Below are positions 40,410 through 49,807 of a stretch of DNA of 58,100 nt, piece after piece. The notes under the pieces were generated by a model. That model had not been told where the DNA came from. It was given only the letters and a program-made list of their open reading frames with translations, and ran no database searches. Positions within the stretch are counted from its first letter, which is position 1, and every line of letters starts with the position of its first letter. The DNA is from Lachnospiraceae bacterium (lineage in GTDB: Bacteria > Bacillota > Clostridia > Lachnospirales > Lachnospiraceae), in contig JAAWIS010000011.1 of the NCBI GenBank assembly GCA_022796475.1, positions 1 to 58,100 on the forward strand. The letters run 5' to 3'. Made by a program: the position numbers and the translations under genes.

Positions 40410-41795
40410 TTGAGCAGTCAGAGAGTGTTAGTGGCAGGAAGCGGAGTCAGTGGTATTGCAGCGGCAAAGCTTTTATTAGCTATGGGCGGAGAGGTTGTAC
40501 TGTATGACAGCAATGAAAATTTGGATGAGGCAGAGATCAGGGGAAAATTTGAGGACAGCAGAAGAGTTGTTGTTATTCTTGGACAATTGGATCGGGCGGC
40601 TCTGATTGGTGTGGAGTTATGCATTATCAGCCCGGGGATTCCTCTGGAAGCTCCGTTTGTGGCGATACTGGATGAAGCAAAGATCCCCATCTGGGGAGAG
40701 ATTCAGCTGGCTTACCAGTGCGCCAAAGGAAGGCTGGCGGCAATTACCGGAACCAACGGAAAAACCACAACCACAGCTTTAACCGGCGAAATTTTAAAAA
40801 ACTATTTTGAATCAGTTTTTGTGGTGGGGAACATAGGAATTCCTTATACAGAAATTGCCCTGGATACCACAGAAAAGTCAGTAACAGTGGCAGAAGTTTC
40901 CAGTTTTCAATTGGAAACGATTATGGATTTCAGACCTCAGGTCAGCGCGATCTTAAATATTACTCCAGATCATCTAAACCGTCATGGAACCATGGAGCGG
41001 TATATCGGAGTGAAAAAAAGCATAGCTGTTAACCAGACAGAAGAAGATACCATTGTACTGAATTATGATGATCCTGTATTAAGGAAGTTTGGACAGAAAA
41101 AGAATTCAGATGAGGACAATGAACTGGATTTCCCCTTAAAGGCGAAAGTAGTTTTTTTCAGCAGCAGGACTGCACTTGAAGAAGGTTTATTTCTGGATGG
41201 AGATGAAATCATCCTGAAAGAAGGAAAAAAGCGGGAAACCGTGGTGAACGTCAAAGACTTAAAACTTTTAGGACGCCATAACTATGAAAATGTAATGGCA
41301 GCAGTAGCCGTTGGCCTGACTCTTGGAGTTCCGTTAGAATCCATTCAAAAAACCATAAAAGAATTTCAGGCAGTTGAGCACAGGATTGAGTTTGTGATGG
41401 AGCGAAGCGGCGTTAAGTACTATAATGATTCAAAGGGAACGAATCCGGACGCGGCGATTCAGGCCATCCATGCCATGCCGGGGCCAACTCTTTTAATTGC
41501 CGGGGGATACGATAAAAATAATGAGTATGACCAGTGGATTGAAGCATTTGGAACAAAGGTAAAATATCTGGTTTTGATTGGACAGACCAGAGATAAGATT
41601 GCCCAATGTGCAAGAGAACATGGTTTCACAGAAATCATGTATGCGGAAGACATGCAGGAGGCAGTAAAGGTCTGTGCCTCGTATGCCAATATGGGGGAAA
41701 ATGTACTGTTAAGCCCGGCCTGCGCAAGCTGGGGAATGTTTAAAAACTATGAGGAAAGAGGGCGTATCTTTAAAGAATGTGTAAAGAACCTCTGA
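40410..41795 (+). CDS. murD: UDP-N-acetylmuramoylalanine--D-glutamate ligase
   Basis: The 461-aa cytoplasmic ligase adds D-Glu to UDP-MurNAc-L-Ala. An N-terminal Rossmann-like UDP-binding domain ('RVLVAGSGVSGIAAAKLL') is followed by the ATP loop 'AITGTNGKTTTTALTG', 'NITPDHLNRHGTMERY', and the C-terminal Mur ligase domain with 'HRIEFVMERSGVKYYNDSKGTN' and 'LLSPACASWGMFKNYEERG'. The start is TTG 40410, seven nt after TAGGAGGG; no ATG in frame fits the conserved N-terminus. It sits between mraY and ftsW. Confidence 0.95.
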   Translation: MSSQRVLVAGSGVSGIAAAKLLLAMGGEVVLYDSNENLDEAEIRGKFEDSRRVVVILGQLDRAALIGVELCIISPGIPLEAPFVAILDEAKIPIWGEIQLAYQCAKGRLAAITGTNGKTTTTALTGEILKNYFESVFVVGNIGIPYTEIALDTTEKSVTVAEVSSFQLETIMDFRPQVSAILNITPDHLNRHGTMERYIGVKKSIAVNQTEEDTIVLNYDDPVLRKFGQKKNSDEDNELDFPLKAKVVFFSSRTALEEGLFLDGDEIILKEGKKRETVVNVKDLKLLGRHNYENVMAAVAVGLTLGVPLESIQKTIKEFQAVEHRIEFVMERSGVKYYNDSKGTNPDAAIQAIHAMPGPTLLIAGGYDKNNEYDQWIEAFGTKVKYLVLIGQTRDKIAQCAREHGFTEIMYAEDMQEAVKVCASYANMGENVLLSPACASWGMFKNYEERGRIFKECVKNL

Positions 41796-41858
41796 CAGAA
41801 GGGAAGAGCTTTGGCAGTGGGCCAAAAGCGGCGCATAAAGGTTTAAGGAGGACACTGC

Positions 41859-43148
41859 ATGGCAAAACAGCAGCAGCCGAAAACTTCAGGACAGCGGCCA
41901 AACCAGAAACCAAATAATATCCGCACAATGCAGCCGGCAAGAGGAGGGAACCAGAGCCGGAATCTGCGGCAGGAGAAAAGCCCTCCGGCTCAAAAAAATG
42001 GACAGCCGCCGGTAAAAAAGATGTATGCCAGGCGTTTTTACGATTACAGCCTGCTGTTTCTTATTATCTTCCTGACCTTGTTTGGTCTGGTGATGATTTA
42101 CAGCTCCAGTTCCTACTCAGCGCAGCTAAAATACGGCGACACAGGATATTTTATGAAGCGCCAGGGATACATAGCGCTGGGCGGAGTCTTTATTATGCTG
42201 GTTATTTCAAAAATTAACTATCATTTTTTTGCTAAGTTTGCAGTTTTGGCTTATATTCTTTCTTATGTGCTGATGCTGATGGTAATGTTTACCCCTTTGG
42301 GGATTGAGGCAAACGGAAAAAAGCGATGGCTGAAGTTAGGGCCTGTGCAGTTTCAGCCTACTGAGATGGTAAAGATCGCATTGATTCTTCTGCTGGCAGT
42401 GGTGATCACAGAAATGGGCGTTCAAATTAATAAAATGAAGGCCTTGTATTGGATCGCTGCCCTTACGCTCCCCATAGCCGGACTGGTAACCAAAAATAAT
42501 TTAAGTTCCGGAATTATTATTTTAGGGATCGCTTTTGTAATGTCCTTTGTAGCCAGTAAACTTCGGTGGCCATTTGTGGCCTGTACAGCGGCAGTAGGGG
42601 TGATTGCTGCATTTGCTGGCCCCATTGCTACCGTTCTTGAGAAAATCGGCCTGATGCAGCCCTATCAGTTAATGCGGATCCATGTATGGCTGAATCCGGA
42701 AGCTTACCGGCAGGACGGCGGTTATCAAGTGCTTCAGGGCCTTTACGCAATCGGATCCGGCGGACTGATGGGGAAAGGATTAGGAGAAAGCATCCAAAAG
42801 CTTGGTTTTGTGCCAGAGGCTCAAAATGATATGGTATTTTCTATTATCTGTGAAGAGTTGGGGATTTTTGGAGCTGTGGGCATTATTCTGCTTTTTCTGT
42901 TTATGATTTATCGTTTTATGCTGATTGCCAGCAATGCTCCGGATTTATTCGGCGCTATGCTGGTAGTGGGAGTAATGGGGCATATTGCAATTCAGGTGAT
43001 TTTAAATATTGCAGTTGTCACCAATACCATTCCAAATACAGGAATTACCCTTCCTTTTATCAGCTATGGAGGTACTTCTGTGGTGTTTCTTATGATGGAA
43101 ATGGGAATGGTTTTAAGCGTATCCAACCAGATTAAATTGCAGAAATAG
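41859..43148 (+). CDS. ftsW: FtsW/RodA-type lipid II polymerase or flippase-related SEDS protein
   Basis: The 429-aa protein belongs to the SEDS family, which polymerises glycan strands with a partner class B PBP. A Gln/Pro/Asn-rich cytoplasmic N-terminus (about 1-60) precedes ten membrane spans. Landmarks are 'GLVMIYSSSSYSAQLKYGDT', 'GIEANGKKRWLKLGPVQFQPTEMVKIALI', 'PEAYRQDGGYQVLQGLYAIGSGGLMGKGLG' and 'PNTGITLPFISYGGTSVVFLM'. The Asp of the polymerase site family is probably within the PxAQNDMVF region ('VPEAQNDMVFSIICEELG'). It has an AAGGAGG site and is next to murD. Confidence 0.93.
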   Translation: MAKQQQPKTSGQRPNQKPNNIRTMQPARGGNQSRNLRQEKSPPAQKNGQPPVKKMYARRFYDYSLLFLIIFLTLFGLVMIYSSSSYSAQLKYGDTGYFMKRQGYIALGGVFIMLVISKINYHFFAKFAVLAYILSYVLMLMVMFTPLGIEANGKKRWLKLGPVQFQPTEMVKIALILLLAVVITEMGVQINKMKALYWIAALTLPIAGLVTKNNLSSGIIILGIAFVMSFVASKLRWPFVACTAAVGVIAAFAGPIATVLEKIGLMQPYQLMRIHVWLNPEAYRQDGGYQVLQGLYAIGSGGLMGKGLGESIQKLGFVPEAQNDMVFSIICEELGIFGAVGIILLFLFMIYRFMLIASNAPDLFGAMLVVGVMGHIAIQVILNIAVVTNTIPNTGITLPFISYGGTSVVFLMMEMGMVLSVSNQIKLQK

Positions 43149-43250
43149 CAAAAATTAAGAGAAACGGTTACGAAACAAGCGTTTCCTTCATATAGTGTTA
43201 AAGAAAGAAGCATAGGATCGTTATGCATGTAATGGTTGGAGGGAGCTTGC

Positions 43251-44519
43251 TTGTCGGAGATTCGCGTTTGCGGTTACCGGCCTTTATCAGGTGAGATAAA
43301 AATCCAGGGTTCTAAAAATGGGGTGCTGCCTATGCTGGCGGCGTCAATCCTTCAAAAGGGAACCGTCCAATTTACCAATGTCCCCATCATACAGGATGTT
43401 GCCTGTATGGTGGGAATTTTAGAGTTCATGGGCTGCCGCTGCAGATTGGAAGGCAGCCGGCTGTCAGTGGACGCTTCTGAGATAGAACATACACAGATTC
43501 CTAAAGAAGATGTGGGAAAGATGCGTTCCTCTATTTTGGTTATGGGTGCTCTGCTTGGACGAAAGAAAAGGGCCGTTACCTGGTATCCGGGAGGCTGCAC
43601 CATCGGGAGCCGCCCCATAGATCTCCATCTAAAGGCTTTTTCCTGTCTGGGAGTTCAGGTAAAGGAAGAGGAAGGACGGGTTGAAGCGTTTGCCGATACT
43701 CTGAATGGAAGCAGGATTGTATTTCCGTTTCCCAGTGTTGGAGCGACAGAAAATGCCCTGCTGGCAGCAGTTTTAGCAGAGGGAGAAACAGAGATTTCAG
43801 GGGCGGCGAAAGAGCCGGAGATCGAAAGTCTTTGCCGGTTTTTAAACCAGATGGGAGCCGATATCCGGGGCATTGGAAGCGGAAGGTTAAGAATTCGCGG
43901 AGTAAAAGAGCTTCATGGAACAGAATTTGAAGTTCCAGGTGACCGGATAGCAGCCGGTACATATCTGATTGCAGTAGCCGCCGCCGGAGGGGAAGCAGGA
44001 ATTTTAAACGCTCCCTGGGAGGATATGCAGGAAGTGGTACAGGTACTGCGGGCTGTGGGGGCTACGGTGGAGCCTTTTTCCGGAAAGCCAAAAAGGGCTG
44101 GGATTGAAATTAAGATGAAAGGACGTCCGAAAGCAATTCATCTTGCTACCGGGCCGTATCCGGAATTTCCTACCGATTTGCAGTCGCCTATGCTTGCCGT
44201 TTTAACACGGGCAGAAGGAACCAGCATCATTGAAGAAAGAGTGTTTGAAGCCCGGTTTAAGACGGTTGGAGAGTTATGGAAAATGGGTGCACAGATAGAA
44301 ATTATGGGAAACCGGGCAGTGATTTACGGTAAAAACAGGCTTCGGGGAACGGATGTAAAAGCCTGGGATTTAAGAGGCGGCGCTGCTTTGGCGGCCGCCG
44401 CATTGGCAGCCCAAGGGGAAACCAGGATTTCTGACTGTATTTATATAGAAAGAGGATATGAAGATATATGCCGGGATCTCAGGTGTCTAAATGGCGCAAT
44501 CGAAAGACTTAGCCCTTAA
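43251..44519 (+). CDS. murA: UDP-N-acetylglucosamine 1-carboxyvinyltransferase
   Basis: The 422-aa enzyme transfers enolpyruvate from PEP to UDP-GlcNAc, the first committed step of peptidoglycan synthesis. It has 'GEIKIQGSKNGVLPMLAASIL' (substrate Lys-Asn), 'MRSSILVMGALLGRKKRA', the catalytic-loop Cys in 'PGGCTIGSRPIDLHL' (fosfomycin target), and 'PTDLQSPMLAVLT'. TTG 43251 is used because GGAGG ends 8 nt upstream and the family N-terminus begins right after; an in-frame TTG at 43236 precedes the site. No murG lies between ftsW and this gene. Confidence 0.94.
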   Translation: MSEIRVCGYRPLSGEIKIQGSKNGVLPMLAASILQKGTVQFTNVPIIQDVACMVGILEFMGCRCRLEGSRLSVDASEIEHTQIPKEDVGKMRSSILVMGALLGRKKRAVTWYPGGCTIGSRPIDLHLKAFSCLGVQVKEEEGRVEAFADTLNGSRIVFPFPSVGATENALLAAVLAEGETEISGAAKEPEIESLCRFLNQMGADIRGIGSGRLRIRGVKELHGTEFEVPGDRIAAGTYLIAVAAAGGEAGILNAPWEDMQEVVQVLRAVGATVEPFSGKPKRAGIEIKMKGRPKAIHLATGPYPEFPTDLQSPMLAVLTRAEGTSIIEERVFEARFKTVGELWKMGAQIEIMGNRAVIYGKNRLRGTDVKAWDLRGGAALAAAALAAQGETRISDCIYIERGYEDICRDLRCLNGAIERLSP

Positions 44520-44555
44520 AATCCGGCAGATACTTCTGTTAAGTGAGATTTGACT

Positions 44556-45287
44556 ATGCCAAACAAAAAAGAAAAGAAGAAAAAAAGCCATATGGGAGCC
44601 TGGTTCGGGATTGCATGCATCCTGCTGGTAATCCTGACCCTGCTTTCCGTTAATATTACGAAGATAACCATAACTGGAAATAAGAAGTATACAGCAGAGC
44701 AGATAGAGAAATTGCTGTTTGAAAACAGAAAGGAAAGAAACAGTCTTTATGTTTACTGCCAGGAATCCTTCAGGCCTCATAAGCAGATTCCTTTTGTAGA
44801 AAGTTATGAAATCGTTTTTCACAGCCCTGTAGAAGTTGAGGTAATCTTGTATGAAAAAAGTGTAGTAGGGTACGTATCCTATATGAGCAGCAACATGTAT
44901 TTTGATAAAGATGGTATTATTGTGGAAAGTTCTTCCGGAAGGCTGGATGGAATTCCTCAGGTAACAGGCCTTACCTTTGGCAGCATTGTCTTAAATAAGC
45001 CGCTTCCGGTAGAGGATCAGGGGATTTTTGAACATATTATGAATCTGACTCAGGCACTTTCCGCCAATGAAATCAAGGCAGATCAAATCCGGTATGACAG
45101 CCGAGGCAATGCAACATTAATCATTGGGGATATTGATGTGTATTTAGGCAATAATAAAGAAATGAACGGAAAAATTTTGGAACTTTGCAATATGCTTCCT
45201 AAGCTGGAGGGGATGGCAGGGACTTTATATCTGGATCGATATGACGAAACCAGCAGCAATTTGTGGTATTCTTTTATAAAAAAGTAG
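44556..45287 (+). CDS. ftsQ: FtsQ/DivIB-type cell division protein
   Basis: The 243-aa bitopic protein has a Lys-rich cytoplasmic start, one membrane segment ('GAWFGIACILLVILTLLSV', about 15-34) and a POTRA domain ('NITKITITGNKKYTAEQIEKLLF'). A beta domain follows, ending 'GTLYLDRYDETSSNLWYSF'. It belongs to the FtsQBL complex with the FtsL-like protein at 34785. ATG 44556 is chosen; an in-frame TTG lies 6 nt upstream, and the ribosome binding site is weak for both. It sits between murA and ftsZ, the usual place. Confidence 0.88.
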   Translation: MPNKKEKKKKSHMGAWFGIACILLVILTLLSVNITKITITGNKKYTAEQIEKLLFENRKERNSLYVYCQESFRPHKQIPFVESYEIVFHSPVEVEVILYEKSVVGYVSYMSSNMYFDKDGIIVESSSGRLDGIPQVTGLTFGSIVLNKPLPVEDQGIFEHIMNLTQALSANEIKADQIRYDSRGNATLIIGDIDVYLGNNKEMNGKILELCNMLPKLEGMAGTLYLDRYDETSSNLWYSFIKK

Positions 45288-45320
45288 GCGAGAATTTCCA
45301 TAAATATATCAAAAAAATAG

Positions 45321-45349
45321 TTGCTATTTTTGAAAAAATCAAATATGAT
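45321..45349 (+). promoter_or_regulatory. ftsZ promoter
   Basis: TTGCTA (45321-45326), 17-bp spacer, TATGAT (45344-45349). The first ten bases, TTGCTATTTT, equal those of the mraZ promoter. The leader to the TTG start is about 78 nt. Confidence 0.65.
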
Positions 45350-45433
45350 ATTAGTTAGACTAGAATTTCTATGTGAATAACGATATAGTTGCGATGAAGG
45401 ACAATAAATCAGGAGAATAAGGAGGAGACAGTC

Positions 45434-46627
45434 TTGTTAGAAATTAAGATAAATGAATCAGAAAGCGCTGCACGCATTATTGTAGTTGGTGTTGGCGGCG
45501 CAGGAAATAATGCAGTTAACCGAATGGTAGAGGAAAATATCATTGGCGTAGAATTTATAGGAATTAATACGGACAAGCAAGTACTGTCTACCTGTCAGGC
45601 ACCTACTACCATGCAGATTGGTGAAAAGCTTACTGGAGGAAAAGGCGCCGGTGCAAAGCCGGAGGTAGGAGAAAAGGCAGCGGAAGAAAGTTCAGATGAG
45701 ATTGCCCAGGCAATCCGCAGCGCTGATATGGTATTTGTTACCTGCGGTATGGGCGGCGGAACCGGAACCGGCGCAGCTCCTGTAGTGGCAAAAATTGCAA
45801 AGGATATGGGGATTTTAACGGTAGGCGTGGTGACCAAGCCTTTCCGGTTTGAAGGGAAGACCCGTATGGATAATGCGCTCAGGGGTATCGATCGCTTAAA
45901 GGAAAGCGTAGATACCTTAATTGTGATCCCGAATGATAAGCTTCTTGAGATTGTAGACCGCCGGACAACCATGCCGGAATCCTTAAAAAAGGCAGATGAA
46001 GTTCTCCAGCAGGCTGTTCAGGGAATCACGGATTTGATTAATGTGCCTGGCCTGATTAACCTGGATTTTGCAGACGTTCAGACGGTTATGACAGATAAAG
46101 GAATTGCTCATATCGGAATCGGCAGCGCGAAAGGCGATGATAAGGCAATTGAAGCAGTGAAACAGGCAGTATCCAGTCCTCTTCTGGAAACTACAATTGA
46201 AGGCGCTACCCATGTAATTATTAATATTTCCGGTGATATCAGCCTGATTGAGGCAAATGAAGCTGCAAGCTACGTTCAGGAGCTTACTGGCGAAGATGCC
46301 AATATTATTTTCGGCGCCATGTATGATGAAAACGCTCAGGATGAAGTTACGATTACTGTGATTGCTACTGGGCTTGACGGCCAGGGAGCAGCTCCGGCAG
46401 CCAGACAGGCAGCAGGGTTTGCAGGAAATGCCGGATTTAAAACTCCTCAAAAGCAGACCATGACCGGATACGGCGCGCCTTCTCAGCCTATGCCAAAGGC
46501 TGGTTCAGAAGCTGCCGCAACTACGCCCCTTGGCTATACCCAGCCCAATCCTGCAACACCTCCTTACCGGCCAAGAAATCCGGAGGTACAGATTAATATT
46601 CCTGATTTCTTAAAGAATAAAAGATAA
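45434..46627 (+). CDS. ftsZ: Cell division GTPase FtsZ
   Basis: The 397-aa tubulin homolog forms the Z ring. It shows '[20 protein letters not shown]', the tubulin signature '[21 protein letters not shown]', the T7 synergy loop '[11 protein letters not shown]' and a variable linker rich in Gly/Gln/Pro. The C-terminal partner-binding peptide is '[13 protein letters not shown]'. The start is TTG 45434 with AAGGAGG ahead; no in-frame ATG precedes the conserved core. ftsA is not present beside it, which is common in Clostridia. Confidence 0.97.
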   Translation: MLEIKINESESAARIIVVGVGGAGNNAVNRMVEENIIGVEFIGINTDKQVLSTCQAPTTMQIGEKLTGGKGAGAKPEVGEKAAEESSDEIAQAIRSADMVFVTCGMGGGTGTGAAPVVAKIAKDMGILTVGVVTKPFRFEGKTRMDNALRGIDRLKESVDTLIVIPNDKLLEIVDRRTTMPESLKKADEVLQQAVQGITDLINVPGLINLDFADVQTVMTDKGIAHIGIGSAKGDDKAIEAVKQAVSSPLLETTIEGATHVIINISGDISLIEANEAASYVQELTGEDANIIFGAMYDENAQDEVTITVIATGLDGQGAAPAARQAAGFAGNAGFKTPQKQTMTGYGAPSQPMPKAGSEAAATTPLGYTQPNPATPPYRPRNPEVQINIPDFLKNKR

Positions 46628-46717
46628 TTTTCAGATACATTATAAAGCATTCACAATTTAACAACAGTTTTCAGAGGGCGGATTTTGACGATGAAAAATA
46701 GGAATCCGGCCCCTCCG

Positions 46718-46751
46718 TTTGACAAACTTTGAAGCCTTTTCTGTCTATAAT
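46718..46751 (+). promoter_or_regulatory. spoIIG-type promoter with 21-bp spacer and overlapping 0A-like box
   Basis: TTGACA (46719-46724) and TATAAT (46746-46751) are both perfect but 21 bp apart, too far for normal sigma-A use. In B. subtilis the spoIIG promoter has a similarly long spacer (22 bp) and needs Spo0A~P. On the minus strand, 46726-46718 reads TTTGTCAAA, one mismatch from the 0A box TTTGTCGAA, covering the -35. Confidence 0.75.
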
Positions 46752-46780
46752 AAAATTAATAGACAGGGAGGGCTTTTCTT

Positions 46781-47605
46781 ATGGAAATTACATTTTACCT
46801 GGACGTATTTCTTTTGGTGAATTTCTTCATGGATTTTTTCCTCCTCTGGATGTTAAGCATGATTCTTAAGTTAAAAGGAAAGGGGATTCGGCTTGCTGCA
46901 GGAAGCGCTGTGGGGGCTTTTCTTTCTGCCCTGGCGTTTCTTGGATGGATGAAACAAACGGGAACGGGCATAGTGGCTGTTTTTATATGGTCAGCAGAAG
47001 TGTTTGGGATCAGCAGCCTGATGGTAATTGCTGCATTTCGCCCGGAATGTTTCCGGGATTTTATTCGCGGAGAAACAGGCCTGCTTTTTGGAGCAGCGCT
47101 GGCAGCAGGGGTTCTGGAGTGGGGCAGTTCAGCCAGCCTTTCCCTGTGGGGAAGACCTATTGACTTTGGCGCTGCAGGGCTTGGAGCGGTTTTATTTGCC
47201 CTCGCGGGAAGCTGCCTTCTGGCAGATGGAATCTGGAATCTGGTTCATGCATCTGCAGCAGAACGATCGTTTCGGTATCAGGTAACACTGTTTCACAAAG
47301 GCAGGCAGGTAACTGCAGAAGGGTTTTTAGATACAGGAAACCGGCTTCGGGATCCTGTATCCGGCCGTCCGGTTCATGTGGCTGACAGAAAGATTCTGGA
47401 AAGTATTTGTCCCAGAATAGAGAAACTCAGTATGATTCCTTACCGCACCATTGATGGGGGAGGCGCTGTGCTGAAGGCCGTAACCATAGAGCGGATGGAG
47501 GCGATGCAGGGGAAACACAGGCTGGTCTATGAACGTCCGCTGGTGGCTGCCAGCCCCCGGGAGCTTCGAATGAAAAACGGCTGCCGTATCCTTTTGCATG
47601 AATGA
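46781..47605 (+). CDS. spoIIGA: Sigma-E processing peptidase SpoIIGA
   Basis: The 274-aa protein has an N-terminal half of about five membrane segments ('FYLDVFLLVNFFMDFFLLWML' first) and a cytoplasmic aspartic protease half with 'VTAEGFLDTGNRLRDPVSGRPV', whose DTG is the catalytic motif. It cleaves the pro-sequence from pro-sigma-E in the mother cell after a forespore signal (SpoIIR). The gene after it encodes sigma-E. Length is somewhat short of the 309 aa in B. subtilis. GGGAGG lies ahead of the ATG. Confidence 0.93.
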   Translation: MEITFYLDVFLLVNFFMDFFLLWMLSMILKLKGKGIRLAAGSAVGAFLSALAFLGWMKQTGTGIVAVFIWSAEVFGISSLMVIAAFRPECFRDFIRGETGLLFGAALAAGVLEWGSSASLSLWGRPIDFGAAGLGAVLFALAGSCLLADGIWNLVHASAAERSFRYQVTLFHKGRQVTAEGFLDTGNRLRDPVSGRPVHVADRKILESICPRIEKLSMIPYRTIDGGGAVLKAVTIERMEAMQGKHRLVYERPLVAASPRELRMKNGCRILLHE

Positions 47606-47653
47606 CAGTAAGAATCATGAAAAGGTTTTGTAAAATTTTGAGGAGGAGTTTCA

Positions 47654-48394
47654 ATGATATTAAAAGTTTCTGTACCAAGCCGTTTTCAGTTCAAAACCAG
47701 GCCAAGTTTCTGTGCTATGCTGATGCAGAGGGAAGGTGAAATCCATTACATAGGAGGAGCAGATATCCTTCCGGCACCCTTAGACGGGGAAGCAGAGCAG
47801 GAAATGATACGCAAATTAGGAGGCCCGGAAGAACAGGAGGCACGTTCCGGTTTAATTGAGCACAACCTTCGCCTGGTAGTCTATATTGCCAAAAAGTTTG
47901 ACAATACTTCTGTCGGGGTGGAGGACCTTATTTCTATCGGAACCATTGGACTGATTAAAGCCATAAATACCTTTAATCCGGAAAAAAATATAAAGCTGGC
48001 AACGTATGCTTCCAGATGCATCGAAAATGAAATCCTAATGTATCTTCGCCGGAACAGCAAAACGAAAATGGAAGTATCGATTGATGAACCTCTGAATGTG
48101 GATTGGGACGGAAATGAACTGCTGCTGTCAGATATCTTAGGAACGGATGAGGATGTGATCTACAAAGATCTGGAAACGGAAACAGAGAGAAGTCTTTTAA
48201 ATGCCGCAATCAGCCGTTTAAATCCAAGAGAACGTAAAATCGTAGAATTGCGGTATGGATTGACTAGTGAAGACGGGGAGGAAATGACTCAGAAAGAAGT
48301 AGCGGACCTGCTGGGGATTTCCCAGTCCTACATATCAAGGCTGGAAAAAAAGATTATGAAGCGGCTGAAAAAAGAAATCGTTAGATTTGAATAG
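47654..48394 (+). CDS. sigE: RNA polymerase sporulation sigma factor sigma-E
   Basis: The 246-aa sigma-70 family protein directs early mother-cell transcription. A short N-terminal pro-sequence (before about residue 30) precedes region 2 '[33 protein letters not shown]' and '[20 protein letters not shown]'. Region 4 carries the helix-turn-helix '[29 protein letters not shown]'. It follows spoIIGA by 48 nt with AGGAGG upstream, and a terminator closes the operon. sigG, often next in Bacillus, does not follow here. Confidence 0.95.
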   Translation: MILKVSVPSRFQFKTRPSFCAMLMQREGEIHYIGGADILPAPLDGEAEQEMIRKLGGPEEQEARSGLIEHNLRLVVYIAKKFDNTSVGVEDLISIGTIGLIKAINTFNPEKNIKLATYASRCIENEILMYLRRNSKTKMEVSIDEPLNVDWDGNELLLSDILGTDEDVIYKDLETETERSLLNAAISRLNPRERKIVELRYGLTSEDGEEMTQKEVADLLGISQSYISRLEKKIMKRLKKEIVRFE

Positions 48395-48404
48395 AATCAT
48401 ACTG

Positions 48405-48438
48405 AAAATGGTATTCTGGCAATCAGAATACCATTTTT
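48405..48438 (+). terminator. Intrinsic terminator of spoIIGA-sigE
   Basis: AAAATGGTATTCTG (48405-48418) pairs perfectly with CAGAATACCATTTT (48424-48437), 5-nt loop, ending in T. Confidence 0.88.
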
Positions 48439-48569
48439 GGTTTATGGAAAAAATTGTTTTACGGATTTTTTTGGAAAAATATTCATACTTGCGTCAGTAT
48501 CCATAACCTGTGATTATATCATCGATTCCAATCTCGTATATTTCATCGGAAAAAATTCGGTATGTTTTG

Positions 48570-48598
48570 TTGAAATTCCCTTTCAAATAAGATATCAT
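48570..48598 (+). promoter_or_regulatory. leuB promoter with inverted repeat on the -35
   Basis: TTGAAA (48570-48575), 17-bp spacer, TATCAT (48593-48598). TTGAAA and TTTCAA (48581-48586) form an inverted repeat with a 5-bp centre, so a repressor could bind over the -35. Confidence 0.55.
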
Positions 48599-48611
48599 GA
48601 TAAGAACTGGT

Positions 48612-48651
48612 TTCCATAGGGAGGCAGTAGCAATAGGAATGCTCTATGGAA
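48612..48651 (+). promoter_or_regulatory. Leader hairpin upstream of leuB
   Basis: TTCCATAG (48612-48619) pairs perfectly with CTATGGAA (48644-48651) around a 24-nt loop containing GGGAGG, shortly after the predicted transcription start. There is no T tract. No T-box features were seen. Confidence 0.45.
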
Positions 48652-48682
48652 GTTGATATCTGTATGTAAGGAGAGTGGAAAA

Positions 48683-49771
48683 ATGAATTATCATATAACA
48701 ACGATACCCGGCGATGGAATCGGGCCGGAGATTGTAAAGGAAGCCTGCAAAGTACTGGGGCAGGTTGGTCAGGTTTTTGGCCATCAGTTTACATTTCAGG
48801 AAGTTTTGATGGGAGGCTGTTCCATCGATGCTTACGGAGTGCCGTTAACAGAAGAAGCCCTGGAAACGGCAAGAAACAGCGATGCCGTTCTGCTGGGGGC
48901 TGTGGGAGGAGATGTGGGCAATTCCCGCTGGTATGATGTAGCTCCAAATCTTCGGCCGGAGGCAGGATTATTGGCGATCCGCAAGGGATTAAATCTGTTT
49001 GCAAATATTCGTCCGGCTTATCTGTACCGGGAGCTGGCAGAAGCCTGTCCTTTAAAGGAAGCAATTATCGGCGATGGTTTTGACATGGTGATTATGCGTG
49101 AGCTGACAGGGGGACTGTATTTTGGTGAGCGGTATACGAAAGAAATAGACGGAGTGGTTACGGCAGTAGATACCCTTACATATAACGAGAATGAAATCCG
49201 CCGGATTGCCGTAAAAGCATTTGATATTGCCATGAAGCGGAGAAAAAGTGTGATCAGCGTGGATAAGGCGAACGTTTTGGATTCCTCCCGCCTCTGGAGA
49301 AAGGTTGTGGAAGAGGTGGCAAAGGATTATCCGGAGGTAACGCTGACCCATATGCTGGTAGACAACTGTGCCATGCAGCTTGTGATGAATCCAGGACAGT
49401 TTGACGTGGTTTTAACGGAAAACATGTTTGGAGATATTTTATCGGATGAGGCCAGCATGATTACCGGATCCATCGGAATGCTGTCGTCAGCCAGCATGAA
49501 TGAAAGCAAATTCGGCTTATATGAGCCAAGCCACGGCTCAGCGCCGGATATTGCTGGAAAAGATTTGGCAAATCCCATTGCAACTATTCTTTCAGCCGCT
49601 ATGATGCTGCGATACTCCTTTGATTTAGATGCAGAGGCAGATGCCATTGAAAAAGCGGTGGAAAAGGTGCTGGCAGAGGGATACCGGACTGGGGATATTG
49701 CCGGAAAAGGAAGCAGGAAAGTAGGATGTGCCCAGATGGGAGATTTGATTGCGGAACGGATTGTAAGGTAA
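48683..49771 (+). CDS. leuB: 3-isopropylmalate dehydrogenase
   Basis: The 362-aa NAD-dependent dehydrogenase makes 2-oxoisocaproate precursor in leucine synthesis. It shows '[21 protein letters not shown]', '[20 protein letters not shown]', '[13 protein letters not shown]' (substrate Arg and LeuB-type loop), '[20 protein letters not shown]', '[20 protein letters not shown]' and '[22 protein letters not shown]'. ATG 48683 follows AAGGAG; the in-frame ATG at 48653 does not fit the family. leuA, leuC and leuD are not in the window. It is followed closely by ilvD. Confidence 0.95.
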   Translation: MNYHITTIPGDGIGPEIVKEACKVLGQVGQVFGHQFTFQEVLMGGCSIDAYGVPLTEEALETARNSDAVLLGAVGGDVGNSRWYDVAPNLRPEAGLLAIRKGLNLFANIRPAYLYRELAEACPLKEAIIGDGFDMVIMRELTGGLYFGERYTKEIDGVVTAVDTLTYNENEIRRIAVKAFDIAMKRRKSVISVDKANVLDSSRLWRKVVEEVAKDYPEVTLTHMLVDNCAMQLVMNPGQFDVVLTENMFGDILSDEASMITGSIGMLSSASMNESKFGLYEPSHGSAPDIAGKDLANPIATILSAAMMLRYSFDLDAEADAIEKAVEKVLAEGYRTGDIAGKGSRKVGCAQMGDLIAERIVR

Positions 49772-49807
49772 AGAAAGCCAGTGACAGATAAAAGGGAGGA
49801 TTTTGCT

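Noticed and set aside
48437-48619. 60-codon ORF between sigE and leuB
   Set aside because: It starts inside the terminator T run, has no ribosome binding site and covers the leuB promoter.
48605-48682. T-box riboswitch upstream of leuB
   Set aside because: The leader is too short (about 78 nt), with no T-box sequence or antiterminator/terminator pair; only a simple hairpin is present.
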